Below, piece after piece: positions 1 through 12,625 of a stretch of DNA of 35,680 nt; the stretch's first letter is position 1, and each line of letters begins with the position of its first letter. Origin of the DNA: Silene noctiflora. Lineage: Eukaryota; Streptophyta; Magnoliopsida; Caryophyllales; Caryophyllaceae. Made by a program: the position numbers and the translations under genes. Location: positions 30,870 through 66,549 of the forward strand of contig VHZZ01005641.1 of assembly GCA_009801015.1 (NCBI GenBank), written 5' to 3'. The notes under the pieces are model-generated. The model was not told where the DNA came from. It saw only the letters and a program-made list of their open reading frames with translations, and did not search any database.

Positions 1-70
1 GTGTCTTAACCTAAAATTACACTAATGGGCCGAGATAATTAAGTTTAGATATCGCTTAATTACAGGAGCA

Positions 71-131
71 GTCGATCGACTAAAATAAGTGGTCGATCGA
101 CTAAAATGGGAACTCAAGTTAGTCGATCGAC
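71..131. repeat. Three copies of palindrome GTCGATCGAC followed by TAAAA
   Basis: The perfect 10-bp palindrome GTCGATCGAC occurs at 71-80, 92-101 and 122-131. Each copy is followed by TAAAA, so the 15-mer GTCGATCGACTAAAA is repeated with starts 21 and 30 bp apart. The rest of 1-520 contains no gene that I recognise. The repeat could be part of a dispersed plant repeat or a cluster of protein-binding sites, and the sequence does not decide between these. Confidence 0.8.
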
Positions 132-574
132 TAAAACAATAAAGCAGCAGCTCCAGATTCACTTCAGCTTCGTCCAACTCGTCCACACACATCCCTAGAT
201 GATTGATCCCAAGTTTGAGCTCTCTTAATCTCCTAAATGCGGCTCCGGGACAGGTTTAGTTCTGATTCCGGTTCATTTCTGCAATAATCACAAAACAAAC
301 CAAAGTAGACTATTCGGGGGAAAGAGTAGCCAGATACTACGTAAAGTGCATAGAAATGCGTGCCAAAATAGTGCGAGAACTCTATATAAAATGCACGCAT
401 CACCTTAAATTATTATTTTCATGTTTAAAGTTTTATGAGGATTGTGAATGAGTTTAAGGGATAAATCAGTAAAATTGATGAAGTAGCGAACACACTTTTA
501 TCGAGTGCTCACTTGTTAAATTTTTATATCAAAGAGTATAATCAAGAGTCTTAACAACAGTTTTAAAAGACGTT

Positions 575-576
<2 letters not shown>

Positions 577-633
<57 letters not shown>
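577..633. repeat. (TAA)n microsatellite
   Basis: This is an uninterrupted run of about 19 TAA/AAT units. A shorter run of the same unit lies at about 762-779, between the two copies of the adjacent 129-bp duplication. Hydrophobic poly-Ile or poly-Leu reading frames across it are artefacts of the repeat. Confidence 0.9.
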
Positions 634-635
<2 letters not shown>

Positions 636-908
636 CCATATTATTAAAAGGGATTGCAATATTTGGAATATAAAAGGTGAGAAATGATTGATAATGAGTA
701 GACACAAAAATGAGTGTATTGAGTATTGAGAATAGACAAATTAGACATTGATTCATAGATTAATAATAATAATAATAATACCCATATTATTAAAAGGGAT
801 TGCAATATTTGGAATATAAAAGGTGAGAAATGATTGATAATGAGTAGACACAAAAATGAGTGTATTGAGTATTGAGAATAGACAAATTAGACATTGATTC
901 ATAGATTA
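634..908. repeat. Perfect 129-bp direct duplication
   Basis: Positions 634-762 and 780-908 are identical as far as I can read them; each starts ACCCATATTATTAAAAGG and ends ATTCATAGATTA. The offset is 146 bp, with a short TAA run between the copies. Identity over 129 bp means the duplication is recent, and the TAA runs at both junctions suggest slippage or unequal exchange between microsatellites. It lies a few hundred bases upstream of the presumed transcription start of the phosphatase gene. Confidence 0.9.
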
Positions 909-912
909 TTCT

Positions 913-1344
913 GTTTTCTGACCACCACCTCCTCCTCCTCCTCCTCCTATTCATTCATTCATGAATTCATCAAAAAAGAGCGAATGTCAAGTGTCAACAT
1001 ATAACCAAGGTTGTAACCAGTAGAAACACAGCACGCGTGAATATACTAAGATGGTTAAATCCAAGATGAAATCCCAGCCGTAAACCATAATCTCTCTCCT
1101 CTTCTTCTTTTCTTTTCTACCAAAAAAGTCAAGACTACTCAACTCAACACCAACAAACTACATAACCCCAACCCCAACTCCAACTCTCTTCTTCTTCTTC
1201 TTCTCCTTCCTTCCTTCCTTCCTTCCTCTATCTCTACTATTCTGATTATTAATATTAATTTCAACTTTCTCTTAATTAATTACCCAGTATTATAATTAAT
1301 TACTTAATCACCGAGTATAGCTAATCACTTTTTCCCTAACCAAG
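913..1344 (+). promoter_or_regulatory. Probable promoter and pyrimidine-rich 5' leader of the SSP4-like gene
   Basis: The stretch has repeated CCT at about 924-948, CATT repeats around 949-970, then strongly CT-rich DNA at 1089-1120 and 1183-1230 (TCTTC and TTCC repeats), which is typical of plant 5'UTRs. A good donor site, CCAAG|GTAATT, lies at 1344/1345. I infer that transcription starts in or just before the CT-rich DNA (about 1020-1200) and that the leader is split by an intron. No TATA box can be assigned with confidence. Confidence 0.45.
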
Positions 1345-2912
1345 GTAATTATTACTCGTACTTACTAGCTTAATTATTCGATTATTATCCCCTTTAATTC
1401 CAACTTGTTCATGTTTTTGTGCTCTACCTTTACTTTATTAACTACACCAATTCTTTGCTGCTACCCACTACTCATTCATTTCTTTACCTTTTATATATTT
1501 ACCGTCACCGGTATTTTAGTCAAACTTAAACAAACCACTGAGTTTCATGTTTATATACCCACTACTTTTGTTGGTGATTGTTATGCTATCATTCAGTTTT
1601 CATTAAATTGGGTTTTTATTTTGTTGGGTTTTTTACTTTTGGCGTATTAAATACGGACGGAGTAAGTTTTATGTTCTGAAAGGTTTAATTTTTAAGTCAA
1701 ATTCTTCATGTATGTGATTAAGTCAACCAATAAATTCACAAACTGGATTTGATTTTTCTATTCTTTATTTTTTGAGGATTGTGAAGGAGTTGGCTTGATT
1801 CGGTATCGCCAGCTTTTTTTAAGTATTCAAGGTTTGTAGTTGAGGGTTTGTAATTGTCAGTTAATTTGGATTTAGTTCCCTTTATTGCTTAGCGGAATTC
1901 CGTATTGTGTTTAGTGTCTATGATTATGACTTTAATGCTTATCATAGGAGTTCAACATACACCCAAGTCGATGAATTTGATCGTCTTTGAGGATTTGATA
2001 AATAGTATATTCAGTACAAGTAACTAGTTTTGGGGGTTCAAAACCAAATTGACCCAACAACATGCTAACTTAATCCATGAGGATATGACTCAACTAACTT
2101 AACTTTCATACGGAGTATGATACTTGTTGATCTATCATTTGTAATTTCGCTAATGAAATGGTCAAACTTGTTAACAAATCTGCACATATGCTCGCTGATA
2201 TCTTCATATGTCTACATCTACTTTTGTCGATCGCCAAACAAGACCGTGGTTTTTTCTGTGTGCTTACTAGCTTATTAGATAGGTTGCTTACTTGAGCAAG
2301 GATTTTTCATAAAATCCATGGTGGAACCGTGGAACATGAGGACATGATGCTAGGGAGGTTAAAGTCATGCACTGACAGAGGGAAGGCTGTTCTTTGGGAT
2401 CCTATCCAATGGTTTCAAATGTAGGTTACATGTTTCTGTAGAATTATGGATACAGAATCATTCTGTCTTTGCACATGCGTTTTATTACAAGCTTGTTGAC
2501 CAAGTTAACATTTTTAGTAATATAGTACTTGTAGCCTAGAAAGGTCGGAAATTCAAATATACTTTAGTAATATAGTAGTTGTAGCAAATTCCTTAACACC
2601 TTTGTAGCTAAGATACGCAATTTTATGCATGGAAGTTTACAATGTTTTGCATGTATGGCCGTAAAGTGATTGATATGTATTCTAACTTCAAATATACTTT
2701 AGTTCTAAAATCACTTTCATTATTGATATGAATCTTTAGAGGAATTTAGTTTTATGATTTCAGTTGGATGAATGGATCTTAGAAAACCCTTCCAATATCC
2801 TTTAACTTCTTAAAATATTTATTCAAAAGTTCCTCGATCTTCTAGTGATTTGGATTTACTTTTGTACCAAATGTCTACAATCACTCACAATTTTGATGGT
2901 TTTTTTCCTTAG
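1345..2912 (+). other. Putative 5'UTR intron of the SSP4-like gene
   Basis: The donor AAG|GTAATT at 1345 and the acceptor TTTTTTTCCTTAG ending at 2912 would bracket a 1568-bp AT-rich intron ending 85 bp before the start codon. The interior has no convincing coding sequence. The small ORF at 1405-1650 is low-complexity hydrophobic sequence without a family resemblance. A second possible acceptor is the AG at 2994-2995, directly before the start codon. The call rests on splice consensus only. Confidence 0.4.
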
Positions 2913-2940
2913 TCTGCTCCTGCTGATCATATCTCTGCAT

Positions 2941-3010
2941 ATGCTGCCATTCCTAGCTCATGTTTCTGGCTATATATTTTGGTGAATATTACAAGCAATG
3001 CCATCAGTAA
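2941..3010 (+). promoter_or_regulatory. Two short upstream ORFs before the SSP4-like start codon
   Basis: If the 2912 acceptor is used, the leader carries an ATG at 2941 (14 codons, stop ending at 2985) and an ATG at 2960 (16 codons, stop ending at 3010). The second overlaps the main start at 2998 in another frame. Such uORFs often lower translation of the main frame. If the acceptor at 2995 is used instead, both are spliced out, so acceptor choice would decide whether they act. This is inference from sequence only. Confidence 0.35.
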
Positions 3011-6000
3011 GAATGAAGAAGGCAAGTATGTGTTGCATCAAAGACAAAAGTTGTCTACGTGTTTGTCACAAGTCAAATACTATATCAAAAAGGTCTCAGG
3101 TCAAGATTTCTCAGTTAGCTTCTGAAGATGGCTTTTACTGTCAGAGCTGCCAGGAAGGTATTACCCTCAAAGGGTATTCACAACGATTTCCACACTACCA
3201 TGTAATCAGGATTGTATACATCTAATAAGAATTTGAGATTTGAAGGATACTAAAAAATGAAGGAAAAAAATGTAGTCTTAGAATTTTATGTTGTTAAATT
3301 TATTTATTTTTCTGTCTTTTTAGATTGACCATCTGTGTTTCTGACAGAATCGTGCTCTATAAAATATTCTGTTGTCATTTGCTTTACCATAGACGTTTTC
3401 CTCTTTGGGAGCTATTACATTAATGTGAACATGAGAATAATATTGACTATGAGGCTATGATCGAGAAGTTACATTTTAAAAATATGCTGGAAAATGGAGT
3501 AACTGTTCTTTTATTTCTCTTAAAGACTTAAACTACTTTTACACGTACTTGGAAGGGTTTTCTGAACTTTAATTGTTGTATGGTGCAGAATCCTCGAGCA
3601 GTGAATCAAATATCCAAGACCCTGTAGCTGTGGGAGTTACTAAATCTGATGAATTTTTTAGTGATGAAGACATCCAATTTAAGCAGCCACCAAGACTGCT
3701 TGATGATTCTGCATTGGTGGAAGGAATGGTAATATTGTCGATTTAACTTTTCATTTTTCCCATTCTTTACGAGACATGATATATTTGTCTAGGCAGTTTA
3801 GGCTGTTATCTTTTCTTCAATAATGCAAGAAGTCATAACAGGGAAAATGTGCAAAGTTGACTGCCTCTTTCTCCTCGAATTAAAATAACAATATTACCCC
3901 ATCGAGTCTTGACTACCATTTTTAGTATTTTACTATATAAGCAATAAAGACACTTTAGTGAATCATTTTACTTTTTGTATCATGTTCAAGAGACAAAAAA
4001 TAGTCTCTGACTTTATGGAAACAATGCAACCCTTTTCTTGCTCTTCATATTTCTTATTCTAACAGTAAAAATAATTCATTTGCAGGAATTACCTCCAGTC
4101 TCATCTTCTACTAAACTGGAGACAATTTTTTCACCCACTTTGAGTCAGATGGATGGTCATAATTTTCCAAATTCTTATAATGGTATGAATCTAACCCCTG
4201 CCTGCCTCTGTTATTAGTGCTTACTTTAGGAATTCCCTAGATGGGTTGTGCTTTCTCGACCTAATTAAGAGGGAGATTTTTGTCCAATGATCAATGAATG
4301 GCAAGTGGACGTAGTAATATTATCTAACAATAATGTTTCTCAAAGAGAATGATCCTTGTGAATTAATTTGATCTTGAAAAGATGTAGGTGCTTCTTTGGG
4401 GCTTTAGTGCTAATTTCAGTCTTTGAGGTCAAAGCTTGCTTCATACGGTCAACTGTTCCATGAGATACGGTTGCTAGTTGCTCTATTTTGTGGTTAATAT
4501 AACATGCATATTCACAAAGTATTTTGGGATTGTGTACTCGAGTCTTTTTGCCCTCATGTTATACCTGCAGATGCCTTTGAGTTTTCCTTGGTATATTTCT
4601 TGATTAATTATTCAGTGAGCCTGGAATGGCTGCAGTAAACACCCCCTCCCCGTCCCCAGGGAAACAACAACATAATATTATTGACTCAGAGTCTTCTGAG
4701 TTTCGCCTATATCAAGGCAAGGGGTAGGGTGGACGAAGCTTCACCCCTATGTTTAAAACAAAGAGAGGCTGGGGAGAATTAGCTGATATGACCTATGACA
4801 CTTACAAACATAGATTTAACAAAGCGTAATCTAGTTGGTCTTCTTTCATTTCCATGACTATTATATGGTTAACAAGGCCACCTTATACTGCATGCTGCTT
4901 TCTTTTGCATTTATTTATTTACTTATATACAATGCTTGTCATGAATGGAGTTTTGTTGGTTCCGTCTTCCTTACATGTAAACTGTATCTGTATTTTCTCT
5001 CCTGCAATTCTTCCTTTCCCCCCTTCCTTATTTTATCGTTTGTACTCCTTACGACACGCTCAATGTGCAATTCGATCAAGGGGTCAAGTATTCTTCTTTT
5101 GCACAGGAGTTGATTTTGTTTCAGATCCATTTCATTTGAGCTCAACAGATGAGAGTGATGGTAATAGTGGAAGCTCATCTGACTATCAAAGCTGCAACAT
5201 ATCAGATTTCTATGTTTCAGACATGATTTTTGAAGGTTCAGCATTTGATGAGAGTTTCCTGTGTGATGGTATTGCTGAGACGCTATTACTTCCTGAACAT
5301 GGTACGACAGAATCCAACATCTTGTTTGATGTTTCTGAACGTCACCTTATGCTACCGTCACTTGATGATTCTGTGGAAACGAGTGAAAAGCTTGATTCAC
5401 CATCATCAGACGAAGGAAGGGCGGGATGTGATGACTCAAGTTTTTTGTTAGCTATTCATCAGATTCGCCCCGGTGATCAAGATGTGTTTCTGGGATCTTC
5501 TATGGACTCGGATGAAGCAGAGTATTTTGATCCGCATTCATTTATAAGAAATTTGCCCGACCTTTCTGAAGTTGTGCCCAGTGGACGGCCAACTATCTTA
5601 CCGAAGGAATCACGGGAAAGGAAGCCTGTTACTTTAGTACTTGATTTAGATGGTGAGTTATTCTTTTATTGTTTTATTTATCTGTTACATATTGGTGTCA
5701 ATGCCTACATGGTTTTATTTTCCTTACTATTTGAATACCCGAGGGTATAATGGCTGACATGCATGAGCTGTTATTATGGAGTTGCTAATGACGGTTGACC
5801 ACATCTTTCCGTAAGTTTGATTGGTAAAAGAACCTAAATTTGAAATTATGAATTATGTGTAAATTTAAAGGAAATGTTCACTTTCTATACAAAATAGTAA
5901 AGCGAAAAGATTTTGCTGGTATGTTGAATCAAATTCAAAGCTGTTCATGTTATTTATGTTTTTTTTTTGGTCTGACAAATGTACCATGAACCTAATATCA

Positions 6001-7437
6001 TTATTGCTGTTGACCAGCATTTGTCCACATTTTTATTATTTCTAAGTAGGAAAAGTTGCATATTAATGAATCAATAAAATTACAAGTATGTTTCACGAGA
6101 TAGGTAACTACAATTTCTAATGTTATTTTGTAATCGTAATAGGCATTTTCATAGAGGCCCCCGTGTATGTTTCCATTTGATGATTTTAAGTTCGAAAAAA
6201 AATCACTTTCTATTTATGCTATGGAGTAGAGGAAGTCAAGAAAACTAATCAATAATGCCATCAAATCATCTTAGCCATAGGTGCTTTTATCCTCTGCAAC
6301 AAAATTAAAGGAGAAGCATATTGGGCTATCTTTGATGAACACCATGTGCTGGATGTTATAACATTGGTCGTGGTTGGTTGTAAATGAGGATTGCAAGCTG
6401 GCATGTCTTACCTTAGCGTACATTGGTTAAGCTTACGCTGGTAGTCCTACCTTAGCGTACATTGGTTAAGCTTAAGCTGATAGTCCTACTTAATGTAACT
6501 TCTTTTTCCCACAATGCAGAAACACTTGTGCACAGTACCCTGGAACACTGTGAAAGTTCGGATTTTACCTTCACTGTATTCTTTAACATGAAAGAGCATA
6601 TTGTATATGTCAAAGAAAGGCCTCACCTTCGGACATTCTTGAAGCGAGTTGCAGAAATGTTTGAAGTTGTTGTCTTTACTGCCAGTCAAAGCATCTATGC
6701 TGAACAACTATTGGATATACTGGATTCTGATGGGAAGCTTATTTCTGGTAGAGCGTATCGCGAGTCATGCATTTTTTCTGAAGGCACTTATACGAAAGAC
6801 TTGACTGTGTTAGGTCTTGATCTTGCTAAGGTTCTAATTATTGATAATTCCCCTCAGGTACAGATTCACCCATTTCCCTCCTTGAATATAATAATCTTGG
6901 ATTAAATCCTGCCTATCTGGTCTCTTTCTGCATAAACTTATTAGTCTGCTGTTCCCTATTCTTCATTATTTTAAACCTCCCGTGGAGAACTAAAATTTTC
7001 ATATGGTAAGCAGTTTGTTTAGTCGTATATGCAGGGGTATCTTATTGTGCTTGATGCACATTAATTGTTACTTGTGTCGGATAATGGGTTATATTATCAC
7101 TAGTTCAGGTGTCAGCTATCGCTGTCATCTGAAAGATAGGACTTGAACAAGTAAAAATAGATAGTTTTAGTCAAATTATGCAGGAGAAGTCTAACAGATA
7201 TAGGATGGGAAACATATTGTCGCCAAAGTTTTCAAGAATGGTGCAAGTTATTCTTACTTTACTTTGTTGCTCTGACAGGTTTTCAGGTTACAAGTCAATA
7301 ATGGGATTCCAATAAAGAGCTGGTTTGATGACCCCTTAGACAATGAACTAATCTCTTTGATCCCTTTCTTGGAGACTTTAGTTGATGCTGATGATGTGCG
7401 TCCTCTCATTGCCAAGAGATTCGGTAACAAGGAATAA
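2998..7437 (+). CDS. SSP4: SCP1-like small phosphatase (FCP1/HAD family, plant SSP4 type), six coding exons
   Basis: Exons 2998-3157, 3589-3728, 4086-4182, 5107-5652, 6520-6857 and 7279-7437 join in frame at GT-AG introns to give 479 residues. The FCP1-homology domain fills residues 310 to about 470. HAD motif I is DLDET (Asp312, Asp314, Thr316; Glu315 is split by intron 4), motif II is VVVFTAS (Thr368), Lys407 lies in YTKDL, and motif IV is DNSP (Asp423). All catalytic positions are present. This family removes phosphate from Ser/Thr, classically of the RNA polymerase II C-terminal domain, in the nucleus. The first 300 residues are Ser/Asp/Glu-rich and look disordered, with a basic start (MPSVRMKKAS) as in the plant SSP4 group. 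The start was chosen as the first ATG giving this basic peptide. The gene is convergent with PRP39. The phosphatase call is very firm; SSP4 rather than a paralogue is likely. Confidence 0.93.
6411..6488 (+). repeat. Tandem 39-bp duplication at the end of intron 5
   Basis: CCTTAGCGTACATTGGTTAA starts at 6411 and again at 6450. The two 39-bp units are nearly identical and end in TAGTCCTA. The second copy ends 31 bp before the acceptor of exon 5 (6519/6520), so the duplication touches the region where the branch site should lie. Confidence 0.85.
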
Positions 7438-10400
7438 AGTCCCTTGTTCTCTCTTTTAATCTAGAGTTCATCACTGGTTAACTCTTTCATCACCCATTTT
7501 TGCAAAAAAGCAAGCAACAACTGAGATGGTCCATTCTTCATTTATCTTACCTGATATAATTTATAGAATAATTAGCTTTTCTGCTTGAGGTAGATTTACT
7601 GTCTGTCATCTTCATTTACTTATCCTGGCTAACATCTCGTGGGTATCCTATATGCCAAAGGTAGTTCCGGGAACATCCTTTAATTCTCCTGTACAGTTAA
7701 AGATGCTATTATTTTGCGTGAATTTGTATATAATCTTCAGTGTTGTCAGTGACTGTGGTCCTACAAATATTTGTTATAGACTGATAGACATGCTTACATA
7801 TAATATATCAGCTTTCTTTTGAAATTTTGCGATAGATTTTATTTTGATCTAAAATGATAGTATGTTAGTTAATCACATATTAATTTCTTAACGTATAGAA
7901 TCCAATGAGAATGGGTCTTGATGATAGAAACTTAAAAATTTCTTGTCTTGTAGTTTTTTGCTATGCATGGGTTCTGGTGAACAATGGTATTTTCCCCAGA
8001 CCTTGCTCCAATGTCCAAACTCTTTTCCTTCAAAAACTAAGGGAGAAGTCAAATAGGTTAAATAAAAATAAAAAAATAGAAATTGGAATATATTGGTGAA
8101 TATGAGAGGAATAATGACGCCCTCCACCTCCCAGCCCTTCAAAAAAGAAAGAAACAAAAAAAGAAAAGAGGAAAAGAATGTAAAAAAAAATGGTGCTGGA
8201 GTGAATTGAGAGGAACTGACAAGGAGAAACAACAAAAATTGAAGAAAAAGTCAACAGACTACTAGAGAGGATCAATGTGAGGTCTGTGAGAGTGAGGGAT
8301 ATATGTCTGTCTATGCTAAAGCATCCCCTACCCCGAGAGGAAACAAGAAGTTCAGAACACCACCAAAACAATGTGGCAAGATGCATTGAAGAAAGGTGAA
8401 GAACAATTTTTTGTTCTTTCCATGTCGCCCATGTAAATTTCTGGCTTATGTATTCTGTTATATTTTATTTTCTCTGATTTGCTTCTCTGGTGAATTTTAT
8501 TTATGGGAGAGCCCCTTAAGCCCTTCTTTTAAAGGGTAAGATATCCGGTACTACGTATTTCATATGTGTGAAACTTTAGAAGACTTGTTCTTTAATCTAA
8601 TATGCTCAAAGATTTTTCAGATGTGTCTCCCAGACAATGTTTTGGAAGGATTTTTTCCTTATACTCTGTACAATGGGATGAATGATCTATCTTAATTATT
8701 AGTTGGCTAACAAAGGCAGGTGGACATGGACTTATTTATTATAGTGCTATATTTGTAATGTTTTGATTAGAGCATTAGAGCACTGGGTTAGATGACACTT
8801 GGGTGAGGGCCCAAATAATGCTTGTCTGGCATTGTAAATATGAGTGATATCAGATTTCCACGTTCAAATTGCAATGCCCCCGCGAAAGTATGTCTTTAAG
8901 TCAGATTTACGTTGTCACAGATCGTTTTGACCCTGAGTGATATTTTACTTGGGACTTCGTGTACCTAGTAAATGTTGAAACTCCGTGTTAAACTTTGCTG
9001 GTAGTAGAAGCCTAAGGGTTTACTCTTATGTGCTTGCCTATAAAATGCTTATGGCTTTATGTGGCTTTAACACCATGAAAGCATTGTTTAATTGGAGGCA
9101 TTCATAGCTTTTATCCTTCCTGAGGCTATAAAAAGGACTCTGTTCATTTCTGAAGTCTTACTTGTGAAGTTAGCTGCCTTTGTTAGGGCGAATATGAGGT
9201 ATTATTATTCCTTGGTTTAAGGTAAGAGAGGCATATATTTTACAGTTGGACCGTTTATATTAAATCTTTTTTAGTATTATGAATACGTCACGTCTCTAGG
9301 ATGCAATCATGCAAGAAGTCTGCTCTATAGGTCTGGACTCTGGTGCTGTAAAAGAATGCAACTAGTACTCGGTACTTTCCTATTTCTGATTTCTGACTGC
9401 ACTACATTGGATATAGTATATGTTTATTTAAGCGATATGTTGTGTGCATGCTTCCTTAATCTTTATTGTTGTCTTCACTAACTATACTACCATACATATG
9501 ATGATATGGTACATGTGGAAAGCTTAGCCGATATAATACTATTTGTGTAGAAGGAATATTAGAAGCCAAGTACCTGCTGTCTTAAAATTTAAGTTGGTAC
9601 AGTGTAGTTTTTAAATTTGATATCTTTTGCATGGTTGTGCTAGCTCTTTTATGTCCTAAGAAATCAGCTATTGTAGTTCTCTACCCTAAATGCTTGATTT
9701 TACTACTATCTTTGCTAAATAAACCTGCCAGATTGTTTTGCTATGTAGAAATGACAGCATAAATAGTGTCTTCTCAATTCTAAAAGAGCACTTTAAGTTA
9801 ATGCAAATGAAATTGATGAAAAAAAGACTTGAAGAATAGGCAATGATATGCCCATTTTGGTACGATCAACAATCTAAGGAGGCCAAAATTGTTGAAATAA
9901 TGTTAATTTCTGAAGTTTGTTAGTTGAGAATTGTCATAATTAACCAGAAGTGAGAAAGGTATCATCTTTGGGAACTTAGCTCCTGGGCTTAATTTTTGTT
10001 GGTGAAATAGTTGCTAAGGTAGGAATTGGGAAGGAATTTCTACCATTTTGGTTGCCCTCAGTATATCTATAGGCCTCATATTCCAACAGAATCCAACCAC
10101 AAAGGCAACCTTGATCCTGATAATACAACCTTAAAGCAAATAATGATAAAGTGGTTTTTCCCTCACGGAATGTGTCTGAAAGTAAACACATTTTTGTGTA
10201 ACTCATTACGCTTGGTGAATAGACATGGTGAAGCACATTGCACTTGGAGATCATTACTTTACTCTGCCATGCTCCTTTGTCTGCCTCTGAGTCAATGTAA
10301 TCAATCAGGTGTATATCACCAGTGACTCTTATTGATGGCCGACCATTCGAGCCGCTGGTTTATTCCTTACAAAGTCACATTCCTTTGAGATATGGATTAT

Positions 10401-12160
10401 TTTACTTGATTACGTCAGGGTTGAAGGTTGTGGTGCCTGCGCATGCTCATTGTGAGGAAAACTTCTCTGAAATTGTGGAGAATGCTTGATGGAGCTATTG
10501 TCTGTGGTATGGAGGAATTGGAGGCTCATGAGTGTGTTAGGGTTTGTGAATGAAATGATTATTTAGTTCTCGTGATCTATGCTACTCAGACACGACTAGA
10601 ATTATCAGACATGTTGCATGTACATGGGTTGACTCTTTTATTTAACGAAAGCATAATTTTTGAGGTGGAAATGGATTGTTAAGGTGTATCATGTCCGAGT
10701 GTCAAGTGTGAGAAATGGGTATGGGAGATAATATGCATTGTAAGTGCATTGAATCAGACTTTCCTTGGTTGTCTAAGTTAATAAGCCATGATAAAGCCAA
10801 CGTTTTTGCCGGTCTTATTTTCAAACTTTCATGGTGGTCTGGGTCCTTACATTATGCAGCCAATAGGTGATGTTCTCTTAAGGCAGGAACATTTGCTCAG
10901 CAATATTCATTTGTGTACAGATTAGAATACTGTCTTACATACCCTATTGCAGGTTATGTGAGGGCCTTATTGGATTTGATGCTTCTGGAAAATTAAATAG
11001 GTACGTTGGAATAAACTGTGATTTCTGCCAACTTATCTTCGATCTTTTGAATTGAAATATTACCGACCTATTGTAAGTGGGTATTTTTTGCTAACTTATC
11101 ATAATGATGATGATGTCAGAAATTTCAAGTAATTGAATATGAAGATGAATATTCAGTTGGGGGCTTTTCTGTTTTAGTAACTTGTCAGCTTTTATTTTAT
11201 TTTTACACATTCTGGGGGGTAATGGTGTCACTAATTTTGTGTTTTTGAGCGTTTATCTTTGTTTGGAACATAGTATTACTTGCCAAAGCTTTCTTTGGAT
11301 TGTGACCGGCAGTTTGGAGAGCTGGAATCAACGAATGGGCATTTATCTGTTGAGTTTTTATCGTGGTCACATTTAGCTTCAAATACGTTTTTTTTTTCTT
11401 TTTTTTTTTTTTTTTGCGTAACCCTGGTGTTAACCTCAGATGTAAAGGACATTTTGGCTGGAGACTTGTATTATGTAATAATGTGTGAAATTATTGTGAC
11501 GAGAGTAGGGGGATTTAAGTTTTTAAGACGATCAAATGAGAAGTAATGATAGTTAATTGATTTGTGAGAGAAGATTGGTGACTAATTCTCCTTGTTCCTT
11601 GGATTGGTAATGAATAGGATAATATTCTCATATAAGACTGATTTGCAATGGTAAACTTTGAACAGTAATTGATTACTTGACGGATTTACTTTGTTTTCAT
11701 ACTTCGCACTGTCTGATAGCTATAGTCGACTCTTGGTTTATGATACAAAGGTTACTTTGGATGATAGATCGGTCTAATGATAGGAAAATGGGTTCCTACT
11801 ATCGCGTGTGTGCAATTGTATTACCTTTGTTTTTCCGAGTAATCATTTTGTTTCGAGCCAGTCAGAATCATGATACTTAATTCTCTTACTGTCAAAAATT
11901 CTCCAAAGTTTTAACTCTCGGTGTTGAATCTAAAGCCTTTTAACTTTGTGATTGAAAGTTCTCCATATGGTAATATAGTTTCCCGTTAATATTGTGTTGC
12001 ATCGGTATAAGACGGATTTAACAATTGTCGAGCAGCCTTTTCATTGCAACTGGTGATATAGAGGGACATGGATATATGTTCAAAATGCAAGTTCAAGTCT
12101 CTTTTCACATTTCAGATTCGTTCACTTGAAGTAAAAGCTAAATATTTCCAAAAATATGGT
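7438..12160. other. Gene-poor intergenic stretch with no recognisable gene
   Basis: This stretch holds the 3'UTR and terminator of the phosphatase gene and then AT-rich DNA. The ORFs here (around 7888-8386, 10026-10325, 11182-11546 and 11677-11880) are short, low in complexity or without family resemblance, and none has coding-like structure. An A/G-rich patch lies at 8140-8260 and a long T tract at about 11390-11415. A plant-specific non-coding transcript cannot be excluded. Confidence 0.6.
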
Positions 12161-12164
12161 TAAT

Positions 12165-12625
12165 TTTTGTTGGAGATAAAGTACATAATGTTAGCTTTTC
12201 AACGAGTGGTCACACGCTTTATTTGGTTAAGTAACAAAGGAGATATGGTCGTTTTAAGTTGAGTTGTCCAACTTCTACGCGGGTGACGAACTAACTCAAG
12301 TTTACTTCCCTAAATCGAGTCTTATTATTAGTTTCCTAATTCGAGTCAGTTTTTTCCTAATTAGTGCAGGGAGTTTATTTACTTTCCTAATCAAAGTAGC
12401 TATGTTATTATTTTCTAGTTAGTTTAGGACTATGCTAATGGTATGAATAGAGAGTCTTGTAATCCTTACTCAGATTATATTGAATTCAGTTGAGAGCTTT
12501 TAGCTTATTGCGAGGGCGAGAAGTTTCCACATATTTATCCGAGTTATTTGAGCAGTCTTGCGAGATTGCAAGTTTAATTCAAGTTTTAGTTGTTAATTTT
12601 GCGATATTTCACAACTAATCCATAT
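12165..12625. mobile_element. Degraded LTR-retrotransposon fragment
   Basis: The stretch includes TTAGCTTTTCAACGAGTGGT near 12190, then GAGATATGG and CGCGGGTGACGAAC, followed by LTR-like text with 'gagtcttgtaatcctta' near 12450. Words from its first part recur at 20905-21020 (cttagctttcc, gtcatacgctta, gggatatgg), so two relics of related elements are present. No gag or pol reading frame survives, and family assignment from such text is tentative (probably Gypsy-like). Confidence 0.45.

Noticed and set aside
516..853. ORFs with long Leu or Ile runs on the minus strand
   Set aside because: They are translations of the TAA microsatellite and the duplicated 129-bp unit, with no protein family resemblance.
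1405..1650. 81-codon hydrophobic ORF upstream of the phosphatase gene
   Set aside because: T-rich sequence inside the probable 5'UTR intron; no recognisable signal-peptide-plus-mature layout or family.
4835..5106. In-frame ORF extension upstream of exon 4 of the phosphatase gene
   Set aside because: It is intron sequence read through; the CAG acceptor at 5106 and the phase match with exon 3 place the exon start at 5107.
7888..8386. Overlapping ORFs rich in Phe/Ser or Lys
   Set aside because: They come from an A/G-rich patch and its complement; low complexity and no conserved motif.
10026..10325. 99-codon ORF in the intergenic gap
   Set aside because: No resemblance to a known domain, no splice context and no neighbouring coding-like sequence.
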